This document shows positions 46,620 to 58,753 of a stretch of DNA of 64,000 nucleotides, piece after piece; position 1 is the stretch's first letter; every line of letters starts with the position of its first letter. Source of the stretch: Synanceia verrucosa (taxonomy: Eukaryota > Chordata > Actinopteri > Perciformes > Synanceiidae); contig CM056556.1 in assembly GCA_029721515.1 (NCBI GenBank), positions 6,820,501 to 6,884,500 of the forward strand. Reading direction: 5' to 3'. The translations under genes were made by a program, and so were the position numbers. The notes beneath the pieces are model-generated. The model saw only the letters and a list, made by a program, of their open reading frames with translations, searched no databases and was not told the DNA's origin.

Positions 46620-49600
46620 CTGGTATCTGTCCACCAATTGCATCATGGTTGCTCGTGACAGTAGCTGTTGAAAACATGGACAGAAGTCCTTTTTTACTTC
46701 AATTTTAAATACTCTGCAACAATTATTACGTGCGTCAAACATTTACATGAGTTTGTATTTGTTTGAATGGTACCAGATAAGTCAGGGCACTCGTTATACT
46801 GAAACACCATGTGCATAGCACAGAGGAACAGAAGCCTGCTTTATGCTAGCTGCTTCTAATGTAGGTCAAGATCAAAATGAAGGTGAAAGACTTCCAACAA
46901 AGACTATCTACATATATTGTTTTTAAATTGTTGTGTTAATGAAACACAAATGAAACGTTATGTTACCAAAGGTAAAAGTCATAGCTTCTCTTTGACAAAG
47001 AGCAGAACATTTGTGTTCTTTGTAAAAATAGTCATTAAGTGGTGGTTTAGTGCTCAGCCACATCTGCAAAGGTTACTCACTGAAGACAGGAACATAAACC
47101 ATTTGCCACAAAACCACAGACTCTGGCCTTGTTTGGTGCAAATCAAACAGCAACGAAAGCATTGTAGTCTTTTTGTAAAAATTAAAAAATGTGGCTGTTG
47201 CATGTTGTTATTTGGTAGTGAGCAACCCAATGGACTGGCTGTGCTAGCAATAATTGATGGTTTGTAATTTCATTTTTGCATAAGATAAAAAAATTACATA
47301 TATGCTCTTTCAGTTATGTTTTGGTAACAAACAAACCAAGCAGCAAACAGATCACAGGCAATTTTCGGCACTCCTGTGTGTGGTTATTCAGGCAACAAGA
47401 GCATACTGGTTAAGGTAAAAGAAAGATTATGATTTTTGATTGACTTTTTTCTGTATCAAACCAACAATGTTCTTCCTTCCTCTTACCAAAAACATAAAAT
47501 CCAACAAACCACTTAAAAGTGTAATATTGGTTTTAAATTACCAGTGAACATTTATCTTTGTTCAGTATATTTTTGCATTTTGCATTTTGCAACAGCATTT
47601 CCTCATTATGTTAATTGTAATATTTCCCTGAAAACCCATTGGTTGTATAACATTATCCACTAATTTAGTAAAAGTTTTCTTTTCCTTTTGCAGATTGCTT
47701 TAACATGCAATTCCTACAAATATTGTACACAATGATTAATTGATTAGGGTATTTAAAAACATCATTTGAAGTAGTTCAACTTCGTGAAGCTCTTATACTA
47801 TGCCCAGCAAAATAACTTAAAGCCAATTTAATGCGATGCCATTCCTAAAAAAACAGAAAGAAAAAGAGAAATGAAAGAGTGCTTTCTCTGAGCAGTGTTG
47901 TTGTGAAACATGCAATCATGTCCACTGTCATGGAGCAGGAGAAGCGCTGTGAAGTCCGCATCCATTGCCTTTGGGATGCTGGGAAGACATCACTCCAGAC
48001 TAAATGTGGCAGCTCAGATAGATGTTGATTTATGGTGCCCCTCTCGCCCTCTGCACCTCTATCTGTCTTCACCATCAGGCTGCATTTGCAAAGTTTGTAC
48101 TCAATATGAAGTGCCAGCCACCCATGCAGTCTTTTTCACTGAGTCAAGTGCACAGGATTGTGGATCGCTGCAGTGATAGATAACAGATTACACAGTGGCA
48201 AGACTCTTATATATTACACATTTCTGCAATTGAGTTTGAAGGTTTGACTGTTTCGAAGCATATAGTACATATGAAGCATATACTCTAATGTAGTAGAGTA
48301 TACAGTTGGCATAATTGATGTGCATGGTGATGGGGCGTACTTCCTGTACATTTTGTTAGTCAAAGACATGACTCACACTCTGGGCTGCAGAGTTGGGTAA
48401 ATGTGTTATCCTCTAATGAGCATTATACAACCCAACCCACCTAACACTCGTGCTGGGTGAATATTAAAGCAAACACATCCTCCCTGTCCTGAAGCCAGCT
48501 GGAGAATTGACTGGTGTTTTAATAGAGCAGACAGAGATGCTTAAAAGAGGCTGCAGATGTTTCCGTTCTTTTTCAATTTTTGCAGTTTTGAAACAATATT
48601 GTATAAGCTTGCAATAGAATACTTAACTTTAAAATACCACAGGACATCATCTTCAAAACCTTCAGTACATGCAAACCATAGTTACATATATCTCTCTCCT
48701 CATGTACCTCATACATATGTGTTGCACATTTCTTCTTGCCTTTGCTTTCTACAACTTGAGACTTCATTCTGACCAGAAACATGGTTTCTACTCCTCTATT
48801 CATGTTTTTCACAAACTAATTTATCTCTCTGGCTTCCTGAAAGAAAACAGATGCATAGTATTGGCCTGTTGAGGTGAATGTGGTGAAGATTACAGAGCAA
48901 AAGCCCCAAGCAAGGCAGTTGTAGTTGAAGTTTTGCTTTTGTAATTTACTGAGCAAAGACACCCCTCCCCTCTAGTTTTCAAGTATGAGTAATTTCTGTG
49001 TCTGGCCACAGCATCAGAGGCAAGGTCAACATGGAGATTTCATTTTCACCCAGCTTCTGCTGCCAGGAATGTGTGTCTGTTGTAGGAATATGTGGTTTAT
49101 GTAAGTTGTGTTCACCAGAAAATGCATGTTCCTACTAAATTGCTATTGCAGTCTGGTTGACTGTCAGGAGTGTACTCCCTTTAAGCCATGAAAATGACAC
49201 ATCATCTTCCTTTACAATGGCAACTCTGTCAAAACAGATCACAAGGATGGGTGTATTGCTATTTTTTGCAGGAAACAAATAATTAGTGGTGTGAATCAGG
49301 GTGTTCTGTAAGGTTTTAGATTAGCAGTGGTGGGAGTATAGTGACACCAATGGAAAATTTAACCTCTGCTGCCAAGTGTATATGCATCTGCCCCTTCCTA
49401 TCTCCATACAAACCAATTTTGCCCTAAGCATAGCCTTGGCAGGTATAGCCTTGTATGCTGAAATACACCAAAGACTTACAAAATTAATGTCCTTGGTTGT
49501 GTTTTACTGCAGAATGCTATACTGTATTGTGAGAACTGGACAAAGCCTGACCCAAAATGCCCTCTTACTACTTTACTCCTTTGGGGACTGTTGGTTTCTT

Positions 49601-49754
49601 GTCAACAAGAGATGCCCTCAAGCCTTCAACAGACCCTCAAGAAGTTTGAAACTTCTGTTATGGAAACATGTAGCCTGTACTGCTAGCTATTGTGGAGTAA
49701 GGGAATTTGGATTTAGAATATTGATTTTTTTTTCCCCTGCTGAGCAACCTGAAG
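46620..49754. other. Unannotated stretch, nothing recognised
   Basis: The longest frame (46917-47267, 116 codons) has no domain. Near 48262-48305 there are short imperfect palindromes around TATACTCTAATGTAGTAGAG. No element ends are assigned. Confidence 0.45.
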
Positions 49755-49811
49755 TACACTCAACAAAAATATGAACGCACGAAGAAAAACTTTTAGTTAT
49801 TTTTAAGTCAC
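49755..49811 (+). mobile_element. End of a Tc1/mariner-like element
   Basis: TACACTCAACAAAAATATGAA and the following ACGCA resemble the terminus of a fish Tc1/mariner-type element family, beginning at a TA. The opposite end and any transposase are not found. The sequence is interrupted by a SINE at 49823. Confidence 0.5.
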
Positions 49812-49822
49812 AAAATAGAGTA

Positions 49823-49951
49823 TCCATCCATCCATCCATCGTCTACCGCTTATCCTCATAGGGTCGCGGAGAGGCTGGAGTCTATCCCAGCTGTCTTAGG
49901 GCAGAAGGTGGGGTACACCCTGGAGAAGTCACCACCTCATTGCAGGGCAAA
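49823..49951 (-). mobile_element. 5'-truncated SINE with target duplication
   Basis: The tail (CATCCATCCATCCATCGTCT, CCGCTTATCC) and distal body match the SINE at 46.0 kb; the tRNA-like head is missing. Flanks AAAATAGAGTA (49812-49822) and AAAATAGAATA (49952-49962) match in 10 of 11 bases. That is the mark of target-primed reverse transcription with 5' truncation. Confidence 0.85.
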
Positions 49952-49962
49952 AAAATAGAATA

Positions 49963-52517
49963 AATATTCAAAAATAACAGTACAATTTTATCAACAATGG
50001 GGCTTTAATTTGCAAACGTTAGCATCAGTTTTAAAGCAGTAGTCCCAGAGTAATGGCAGGAAGAACACACAAACAAGTTCCATGTTTCTCTGTCTGGTCA
50101 GTGGAAAAAGGAACTGTAGTGGTCAGACAGAGAGAGAGGAAGGCATATTTTTGTAGATTGTCTTCTTCTATGTTCTTGGATTATAGTCAATAGGAGTAGA
50201 CAAGTGAAACAGGACTGCTCGGTTTGAGCAAAACAAATCATTCAGTAAACAAATACATCAAGAATCTGAGCATATTTCATGAGAGTAGAAGAGCCTTTGT
50301 ACACGTTTCACACCTTAATTTGCTGCAACATTCTTTTTTTTTACCATAATTGTGGTCTGTTGGACTATAGCTATTACTGCAACCATGTTCTTTTATGCAT
50401 TACAAAAGGCACATCCTGCTCTGTCTTTTACCCAAAGTCATAAATGTAATGTAGCATTTATACATTTTCCATTCTGTGTTCATTTCCAAATGGCAACACT
50501 TAGCTATCAAGAGTCACTTTTTTTTTTACCAATAGGGAACTGGACACCTTTTGGAGGAATACATATTAGCAGACTGAGAATTAATTCAATTTTTGTCCAA
50601 TCAAACTAAAGTTATAATTGGATTTTTATTCTTTACTGTCCTTATCTTGGAGTTATTTAAATTTTATTTTCTACTTTTCTTCCTCAGTAACTTGACTATC
50701 AGGAACAGACTCTCTCATTGTCAGCAGGTGTTCGAAAATGACTGGATTACCTCAAAGAAACCTCAGACAGCTGTACTCCCAGCAGGTTCACACCCAGGCA
50801 ATATAAAATGAGTTCCATAAACTGCACAATGAATTTAACAACCCTCAATTAGAAGGGTTATTTCTGGTAACCCTATGAAGGACAAATTAGACAGAAATGC
50901 CTTTTTACTAGAAACTTTTTACTTCAATGTCAGTATTGTATTTGACTGCTGTGATATTGTCTAAATATTGGTTGTAATTGTCCAAAATCCTTACGTCTTT
51001 ATTCGTAGAACCACAAAAGCAAGCATCAGTTTGTTGCTCTGTGTTGTGGTAATTAACCACCATGCTGTGGAAGTGTTCTCCGTTCCCTTTAATGTCTTCA
51101 CTCCTCTGTGAAGCGCTGTGGCCTGTGTATGCCCTCCCAGCAGGTGGGCATGTGTCCTGCCTCTGTTATCTCTGTAGTTATTCATGGCAGCAGGTGCTAT
51201 CTCTGACATTTGTGGGACGGGTCTTCAGCCTTTGTCTTCCAAGCCCTGGGGGAGTGCAACAACCATGACTTTACCGCACCTGATCCTCTGTATGGCATAT
51301 GCATTGGCCCATTACTCTCCCACCCTCCCCTTGGTGTCACTGCACCAGTGCAGGACACTGATTATGTAAACTGGAGGCTGGAATGATTAGCATGTAGAGA
51401 AGCATAGGAACTCCTTCTGTATTTTCATATGAAAGAAACTTTCTGGAACAAAGTTCAACATCAGAGTGGTAGATTAATGTAATTTCTGCTTTGATGTTTA
51501 TGCTCAGCATTCCTCAGAGACAAACTGGGCGGTGGTAGAAGAAGGGGCTCTAGAGACAAGCGCTATTTGATTTATACCACCACTTATAGTAGTACAGCAT
51601 TTCATTAATACACCACGACTGACTTGGGACTTTTGTCGAGACTTTTACCATTAAACAGATGCATCATCTTATATTGCACACCTGTGCATCTAAACCAACT
51701 ATAGGGTTGAGTTTTTTATGTAATGCAAATTATTACTCTTAATAATAAAAGACTATTTTGAACACGAGCACAGGAATCCCATGAATTCCTCGGTGTGTCT
51801 CTTGATATGTATGCATGTGCATACATGCTTTGATCAGGGGTGTGTGAGTCATTGCTTCTCCAACAGCTGGATACTGCACTTAAAAATCTCATTGAATGAA
51901 CAGTTATTTGGTCAAAGCAGCAATATCTCTCCATGAGTCTTACAGTTATTGTTCCAACCAATTTACCAAGGTGATTACTTAATTGAAATCTGCAGAGTGC
52001 TACATGCAGAAAAATCACATCCAGTATCACCAGTGCAGTTGCTCTTAGGATTTGCTAAATATCATTTTTTTGTAAGTTGCTCATGCATGCACTGCATTTT
52101 TAATCAGTATTTTAGTTTGTCAGCAATCCATATGACCCACAAATTGTGACATATAGCCCAACATATATTTGTACGTTATGTACAAATTTAGTTTGGAGCT
52201 GATGTTCTCTTTGCTGTAGCTTTTTTGCTGAAAAAGTTGCAGCTTAGCAATTATCTGAAGGCCGCAATGAGCTGCAGATTTTGGTTCATCTCTACGAGCA
52301 ACCTCTTTCATGTTTTCAGATTGTTTTCATATTGTCCTTCAATGTATTACTATTAAAAAATCCAATGTATTACAACCACTTTAATAAGTAATAGCTACAT
52401 TATTCATGTTGGTGTCCCACCATGCGTAAATGCATGCAAAATGGGTAAAAAAAATGCTTTCTAAAGGAAATCTTTTATAGAAAAACCAAAAACATGAATC
52501 CATTGAGATGTTGCTCG
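49963..52517. other. Unannotated stretch, nothing recognised
   Basis: No repeats or domain-bearing frames are seen. The 132-codon frame at 49376-49774 ends at the left edge of this stretch, inside the Tc1-type end, and is not credible as a gene. Confidence 0.45.
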
Positions 52518-52632
52518 TTAACTCATTGAGTGACAGCCGTTTTATGAAACCAAAAGTGTCTTGTCGTTGATGGCGCTCAAGCGTTGGGTTTTAAATGAAG
52601 TATAAAAACATCAGTGGCACTCAAAGAGTTAA
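52518..52632. mobile_element. 'GAGTGCC' TTAA MITE, copy 4 (115-bp minimal form)
   Basis: The copy runs from TTAACTCATTGAGTGACA to GTGGCACTCAAAGAGTTAA. It keeps both ends of copies 1 and 5 but lacks the whole 350-400 bp interior. The junction lies near CAAAAGTGTCTTGTCGTTGA. Confidence 0.88.
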
Positions 52633-55451
52633 TCTATGTGTTGTACAGTGTTAGGATTTAGTAGTAATTTCTTTAGAGGAACTGCTTCTATGAATTGAGA
52701 GAAACCATTGTGTTGTATACTGACACCTGCCTATGACTGATAAGCTATTTGAACGGTCAATAAACCTGCTATAACACGATTGTGATCCTTGTAAAGATAG
52801 TATAGTCAATTCACACAGAAACTGAACACAATACAGGGAAAATGACCAGCCAATGAAGATTTAATTCTGTGCTGCAGCTTAACTCAGCTTCTCTTCAAAC
52901 TAACTTATAGTCCTTATCAGCTCCATGCCACATTCCATCCTTCTTATTCTTTCCCATATCCCTCTTCTCTCTTCCGCTGATCCAGCATCTCATCATCCTC
53001 CCCTCCGTCCGTTCACCTCCATCCCTCTGCACCCTGTCTTTCCATCCATGCCAGCTTCTCTGACACCCTGCATTACTCTAGCAGCAATGGGCACTGCTGT
53101 TGGACAGCTTCCCAGTGCCGGACGTCCTCCAAGGGGAGAGTCAGTGTGTCACAGCAGATTAATGCCTTGCTCGCTGACTGATCAACTCCCGCTGGCCTGG
53201 AACCTGAGTGTACTGTGGCGTGGCCCAGATAGGGAGGTGATGCTTTCCCGACTCATTGCCACTCAGGTGGTCTGGCCTGGGAAACTGTGATCTATACATT
53301 TAATCTTCCAGACAGTGTCACAATGGAGCAGCAGGACGCTGTTGAGGAAAAGGCTTTGACAGGCCTGTGAGTGGAGGAGAGTTGTGAGTAGGAGGTAATC
53401 AAGCTAAGTGGATGTTTATGAAGAAAGAACGGTGAGGTCACTACTTGTGTGATTTAACTGCAGATGCAACATAAACATTGTGTATAGTCCATGCGTTTGT
53501 TAAAGGAAATATACCCTGCCTTTAAGCTCTGTCCTATTTTTATGTCCATGCCTGTCTCACTATGTGAACAATATGCCTGCATATTTGAAATAATTCATTC
53601 TTTATGGCAGTGCTAAGGAGTTTCAGAGAGAGGTGCACACTGAGACATGGATATATGTTTCACCTGTCATTAACTCATTAACTTAACATTATCAACCTCT
53701 CAACCTATCTGTTCCATTTAGGAAATTATAGCTTTTTTCTGGTTTTTAAATGCAGAAAAATGAACACCTGTGCAGGTTTCAATCATTTGTGAAATTACTA
53801 CTTCAGCAGGCCTGTCTCCTCAAGCCCCTTATTAACCGAAGAGGGAAGTGACATGGAAAACATGAAAATTCTCCTATCTAAAAAGCTACTGCAATAATAA
53901 AATAATAGGGGGTCATCTATAATCGTCCCTCACCTCAAGATGATGATGTCTTTTCAAACTCAATTACACATTAGCAGGACAATTTCTTCCTTTATCTATC
54001 ACACTTCATCAACTGGGGCTTGGCTGCATACTCTGTTCTCCTCATTAGCAATCACTCCATCACTCACTAATAATGGCCTATCAACACTGTCGCAATGACC
54101 AAAGTTACAGCAGGGGAGAGTGAAATATTAACTTATGATGTTAACCCGGGGTCGTGTTTCAATATTGGGGAATTAGATCAGATTTAGTCACATATCATTA
54201 TAAATCAAAAATGAAGGCGAACTTAAAGCAGTGAAAGTAGTTCAAAAGATAATAAAAAAAAAAAGAAAACATGACCTGGAAGTCTAACAGTAGCCAGGAC
54301 TTATGCCAGGACCAGGAAAAAAAACAAAAAAAAACCAAGAGAAATGGTCAATTCTGAGTGTAGGAATGTCAATGAAAAGGATCATTTGAAAGTAGTTGAA
54401 CACAGAGAAACAGCACAGTGAGGGGAAAAAAGGAAATAAGCAGGACCCGAGGCAGGCACCTTGGTTTATGTGCCTCACCATTAGCATAAATGGATGCTGA
54501 CTGCCTGCAGTCAGGACCAATACACTATCTATAAAGGCTCATTTCTCTCAAATTTACTTTGCCGCCGGTGTGACGGACGGTCGCTAGACTTAGCAGCTTA
54601 AATCAGTTCACTTTCAAATACCTCTTCAGGCAGGCCCGCCACAGCCAGAGGTGCATGCAATGAGTGTCACATCCCCACCCCCTCTTGTCCTCTCCCATTA
54701 CCCTCACAGATGCCATTGCAAATGGCTGGCTTGAGGTTACGGGCGCAGGTCTGCCGTTTCATATTCGTGTCAGGGTAGAGGTGTATTGGGAGTATTCGTT
54801 CAAAATAAATGCCATGTGAGGAACATAGGCTGGTGAAACGACAATTTTAAAATGAAGTGAGTGCTATTATCTGTCTCTCTCACTCTTGTTGAAACACACA
54901 CACGTAGCCCACGTCCACATCTGCCAAGAAAGCACTTAAGCAAAACTGGCATGGTGAATTTTAATACTACTTGATTAGTGCTTTGCATAAGTATTGCGTT
55001 TTGTTCTTAAGGGCCACAAGCAATGTCAAATAGACACTTGAGAATCAACAGCCATTACTTTGTCTCCTCACGTAAACCTAGTTTTCATCAAAGCGACGAT
55101 CTATCCTCATGAGGCCGTCCTGTTGTAGAGCAACTTACTGTAATCTGTGCCCTTGATTCATTTTATGACGTACAGTAAAATGTGACACCGTCTTGCTGTC
55201 GTGCCGTGTCTTCCACTGAGTCATTATCTCTCTGACGAAGTACATATATTTTCGAGCAGATTGGTCTGGTGCTCAATAATGCAAATGAGTTCTTTAATCT
55301 CAGCCTCCTTTAAACTGATAATTAAATAAATGATTTATAGATGCATGAGAGGCAATAACACTTTGTATGCAAAATACCACCTGATTGGTTGGATGTGATA
55401 TGCTTTTTCAATAGTTCCTATCAAACAGTTAAGACTTCAAGCTGCCGTCTG
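52633..55451. other. Unannotated stretch with pyrimidine-rich patch
   Basis: Positions about 52920-53040 are C+T rich and explain much of the 121-codon frame 52925-53290. A purine-rich patch lies near 54245-54330. The GC-richer part at 54560-54760 is unexplained. Confidence 0.4.
55170..55420. promoter_or_regulatory. Possible conserved regulatory stretch
   Basis: A perfect octamer ATGCAAAT (55279-55286) and a TAATTA core (55319-55324) lie within 50 bp, with further ATTA and TTTAAT strings, in repeat-free DNA. POU and homeodomain proteins bind such sites. Clustering could be chance in AT-rich DNA. Confidence 0.2.
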
Positions 55452-56165
55452 AGGTTGCTTTCACACTATCCTCGTTTGGTCCGCATTAAACAGACCAGAG
55501 TTCGTTTCCTCAGATAGTCCTCTTCGTTTTGGCAGGTGTGAAAGCTCATACGAGCTCTGGTGCAGACCAAACAAACTCTGGTCCACTTGAAAACGGGGGT
55601 CTCAGTTCGTTTGTAAGTGATGGTGCAGTTCGTATGCAGTGTGAAAGCTCACCGGACCAAACACAGGACCAAATGTACGCAGTGCATGAACGGCAAGTAC
55701 AGTACGCACTCCAGACCAAAACAAACAACGAGTGACCACCGTTAGCAGCTAACTAGCCTAGCTCAATCATCTGAACAACATAACCCATAAATTTAATTTG
55801 ACATATTTGAACAAAATTAATCACAACTACCAATAGTCACAGCCCTTAAACTCTGTGCTGATGTGTTCTCACATGTTATATTGTCAAAGTTAGAAAATTA
55901 ACAGCTTCAATCCCTGACGAACTACGTTAGCATTAGTGACGGTTGCATTTACTTGTATGTAGGTAGGCATCACTAATGTAGCATTCCCTCAAATAATGTA
56001 AAGAAGCACAATACAAGATTGCCAGTCCACCCCTGTTTCTGTGACGTTACATACCTGACTGTGCAGTGTGAAAGCGGAACCGAACCAAGTGATAAATGCA
56101 ACAATGTTGCAACTTTCCGCCCCCCAAGTGAACCAAGTCTGCTTGGTAAGGTGTGAAAGCGACCT
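55452..56165. mobile_element. Unclassified inverted-repeat element, 714 bp
   Basis: The ends AGGTTGCTTTCACAC and GTGTGAAAGCGACCT are inverted with one mismatch. The motif GTGTGAAAGC recurs inside (near 55537, 55638, 56066), often next to GGACCAAA or its complement. This layout is common in a fish DNA transposon family. No transposase and no clear target duplication are seen. Confidence 0.65.
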
Positions 56166-56257
56166 AAGTGACACGAGTTCTGCACAGCAGAGTTTACATT
56201 TTGTAATTCGGTATTTAGAATTTAACGGTAAAAGTGTTTTTTTTTTTTTTTTCATTC

Positions 56258-56997
56258 TTAACTCATTGCGTGCTAGACGTTTTATGAAACAGAAGGTGCC
56301 TCGTGCCAGCGTTTTTGCACTTTTAAGTCACGTTTCAAGACCCACAGAACATTTTGTACTATGACTCTGAAAACACTGAATAGCTCAAATGAAAGAAGAG
56401 ATTCTCGATTTCATCATGAAAAAAAGTCAGAGGTATTATTACTATTAAAAACTTGATTTATAAAGTTTATTTATAAAGCACTTATCAAAACAAATGTTAC
56501 AAAGTGCTGTACAACAAGATGATCCACAATAAAAACAAATGAACAATAAACAACACAACCCATAAACAACTAAAACAAATAAATAAAATCACATAAAGTT
56601 TGGAAAGGTTTTCCTATTTAAAAAAAAAAGAGTTTTAAGAAGTGATTTAAAACTTGACACTGATGAAGCTGACTTTATGATCTGTGGTAGATCATTCCAA
56701 AGGCGTGGGGCCCAGACAGAGAATGCTTTTTCTCCCTTAGTCCTTATAGATGGTAGAGGCCACTTTAACCAAAAACATCACTTTTTGTCACGATTTCCAC
56801 TTCCTGCTTTGATCTCCATGTCATATATCATCTCTTTATGCTCCTACTATATCTCCCAGAAATCTCAACATTGCTCACAGGCTGCGGGAGACTGCAATGA
56901 TGGTGAAAAAACACTTTGATGTATTATTACGTTGATGGCACGCAAGTGTTTGATTTTAAATGACATTGAAATACGTTGATGGCACTCAAGGAGTTAA
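56258..56997 (+). mobile_element. 'GAGTGCC' TTAA MITE, copy 5 (interrupted)
   Basis: TTAACTCATTGCGTGCTA and GGCACTCAAGGAGTTAA mark the ends. The two halves align with copy 1 on either side of a 317-bp insertion at 56436-56752. Shared blocks include GAATAGCTCAAATGAAAGAA and GCTGCGGGAGACT. Confidence 0.88.
56436..56752 (+). mobile_element. Fish interspersed repeat nested in MITE copy 5
   Basis: The insertion splits the TCAGAGGTAGAG region of the MITE. Its phrases TTTATAAAGCACTTATCAAA, ACAAAGTGCTGTACAACAAG, AGATCATTCCAAAGGCGTGG and CTTTTTCTCCCTTAGTCCTT belong to a repeat I know from many fish loci, possibly a SINE or LINE 3' part. The 80-codon frame 56677-56919 is a by-product of it. Confidence 0.7.
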
Positions 56998-58202
56998 AAG
57001 TGCTCACTTACCACAACTATTACTACTATATCATGGATTTCCCAAACAGGGAGTTGTCTAGGACAATGTCGAGGCCCTGCACCTGCTTTTCCAGGTGTGA
57101 AGGAAGACCCAGATGATGCACTCTTAATGGCTTGCCAGAAGGAGAGGGCACTCCATGCAGCTGCATACTTTACAGATGCACGTAAAGGCTGATCATCACC
57201 ATCCATCTTCGTATATGTCAGAATTTAGAGAGCACACTTGCTGCTAGGATTTTCTTGTTAGGAAAGAGAGGTGTAATGAACAAAAAAAAAGTGGTGTTGA
57301 TCACTGAACATGAGTAATGTCTTTTACGTCCATATGGCCAGAGCTCCAATGAGGCATGACATGCGGATAAAAATCAATCAGTCAATCAGAAACGTAGCGA
57401 AATGTGCGGCATGTGCAGCATATTAAAATGTTGGTAACCAGACATGGTATGCAGGGTCATCTCTGCAAAAGGGTAGTTGCTGGATTCTTTCTACCAGACT
57501 ATGGAAAACAACATTATCACCAGTCTGTCCTATGCAGATGAGCCCATAAAAAATGCTGCATACAGGCCCGTCATGATTTAGCATCGCCGGTGCTACAGGT
57601 GCTCCTGCATCCAATAATCTGCTTTCCAACTGAATGATACATCAACATGTTAGATTATAAGTCAGCATTTTAAAGTGCCTATGGCACAGTCCATTTCTTG
57701 GCTGTGTATGATGCCAGTGAAAACGCTCCGATTTTCCATCAGTGTTTCTAAGCTGCAGGATCAGTTGTGAACACACTTGCCTCACTGCAACATATGTTCA
57801 GTCCACCCCTTCATTCCAGTCTCTGGCTCTGCTGAACACTCTGACCTTCATGTCATTTCCGTTTGGACTTATCGGCGAACAGAAAATTTGCTCTGGGCCT
57901 GAGACACCACAGTTTGTCTTTAAAAAAAAAAAAAAAAAAAAACTACAGCTATACTAATCCCAAGCAGAAAATCAATTTATGAATTAATTGTTGAGCATAT
58001 CTAGCAGATCAATCTTTCACTATTACCACGGCGAGTGAACACTGGAGCCAGCATGTCTATTTATATCTGCCAGAAGCAAAATTGGAATGGTTTTAACCTG
58101 TTACCAACGATGAGCTTAATCTAATGCGGCTGTGATTTGGACGTGGAATATTCTGAATATCAAACATATAACTAGGATTTTCATTTTGTATCTATACAAT
58201 CC
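56998..58202. other. Unannotated stretch, nothing recognised
   Basis: A 21-A run lies at about 57921-57941 with no recognisable retroelement before it. No domain-bearing frames are seen. Confidence 0.45.
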
Positions 58203-58206
58203 TTAA

Positions 58207-58749
58207 AGGGGAAGTGGGTTTTTTTTTGTTTTTTTTTTTCAAATTGGACCTTTTTTCTGGGATAAAATACTGCCATTCACTCAGCCATTTCACTTTGGAG
58301 TCATTTGGAGTATTTTTGAAGATTTTGGATTTTACTAACGAACTAAAACAAAGCATGTATGTGTATGTGACAACATCACAAATAAGTATTTTAGTTCAGG
58401 CACTGTGAAGGACACATAGGTGAGCACTAGGGGTCTTTAGTAAACTATGATACACAGGAAGTAGAGTCTGTTTACAGATTGAATTTGATCAAGTTACAGA
58501 CAACTCCAGACTCAAATGAGAATAGTAATAGTGTAACCCATCTTAATAACGTCTGTTATTTGAGAAATGGTCAAGTTTGTGTCATTTTCTGGCTGCATTT
58601 TGGTGCCCACTTCACTCCTGTTAAATGGATATCATCAAATCCAAAATCATCGGATATACTCCAAATGATTCCAAAGTGAAATTGATGAGTAAATGGCAGT
58701 ATTTTATCCCAGAAATAAGGTCCCATTTGGAAAAAACGGCACGTCCCCT
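58207..58749. mobile_element. T2/Kolobok-type foldback MITE, 543 bp
   Basis: TTAA lies immediately outside both ends (58203-58206, 58750-58753). About 130 bp at each end (58207-58340, 58617-58749) are inverted copies sharing TCTGGGATAAAATACTGCCA, TTTCACTTTGG and TCATTTGGAGTAT. The edge TTAAAGGGG fits the T2 consensus TTAAAGGRR. Folded as RNA it would form a long imperfect hairpin with a loop of about 275 bases. There is no transposase. Confidence 0.92.
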
Positions 58750-58753
58750 TTAA

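Noticed and set aside
49376..49774. 132-codon frame
   Set aside because: It has no domain and its end runs into a transposon-like terminus, which argues against a real gene.
53501..53524. TTAAAGG...CCTTTAA pair only about 25 bp apart
   Set aside because: It is too short to be a T2-type element, and such strings occur by chance in AT-rich DNA.
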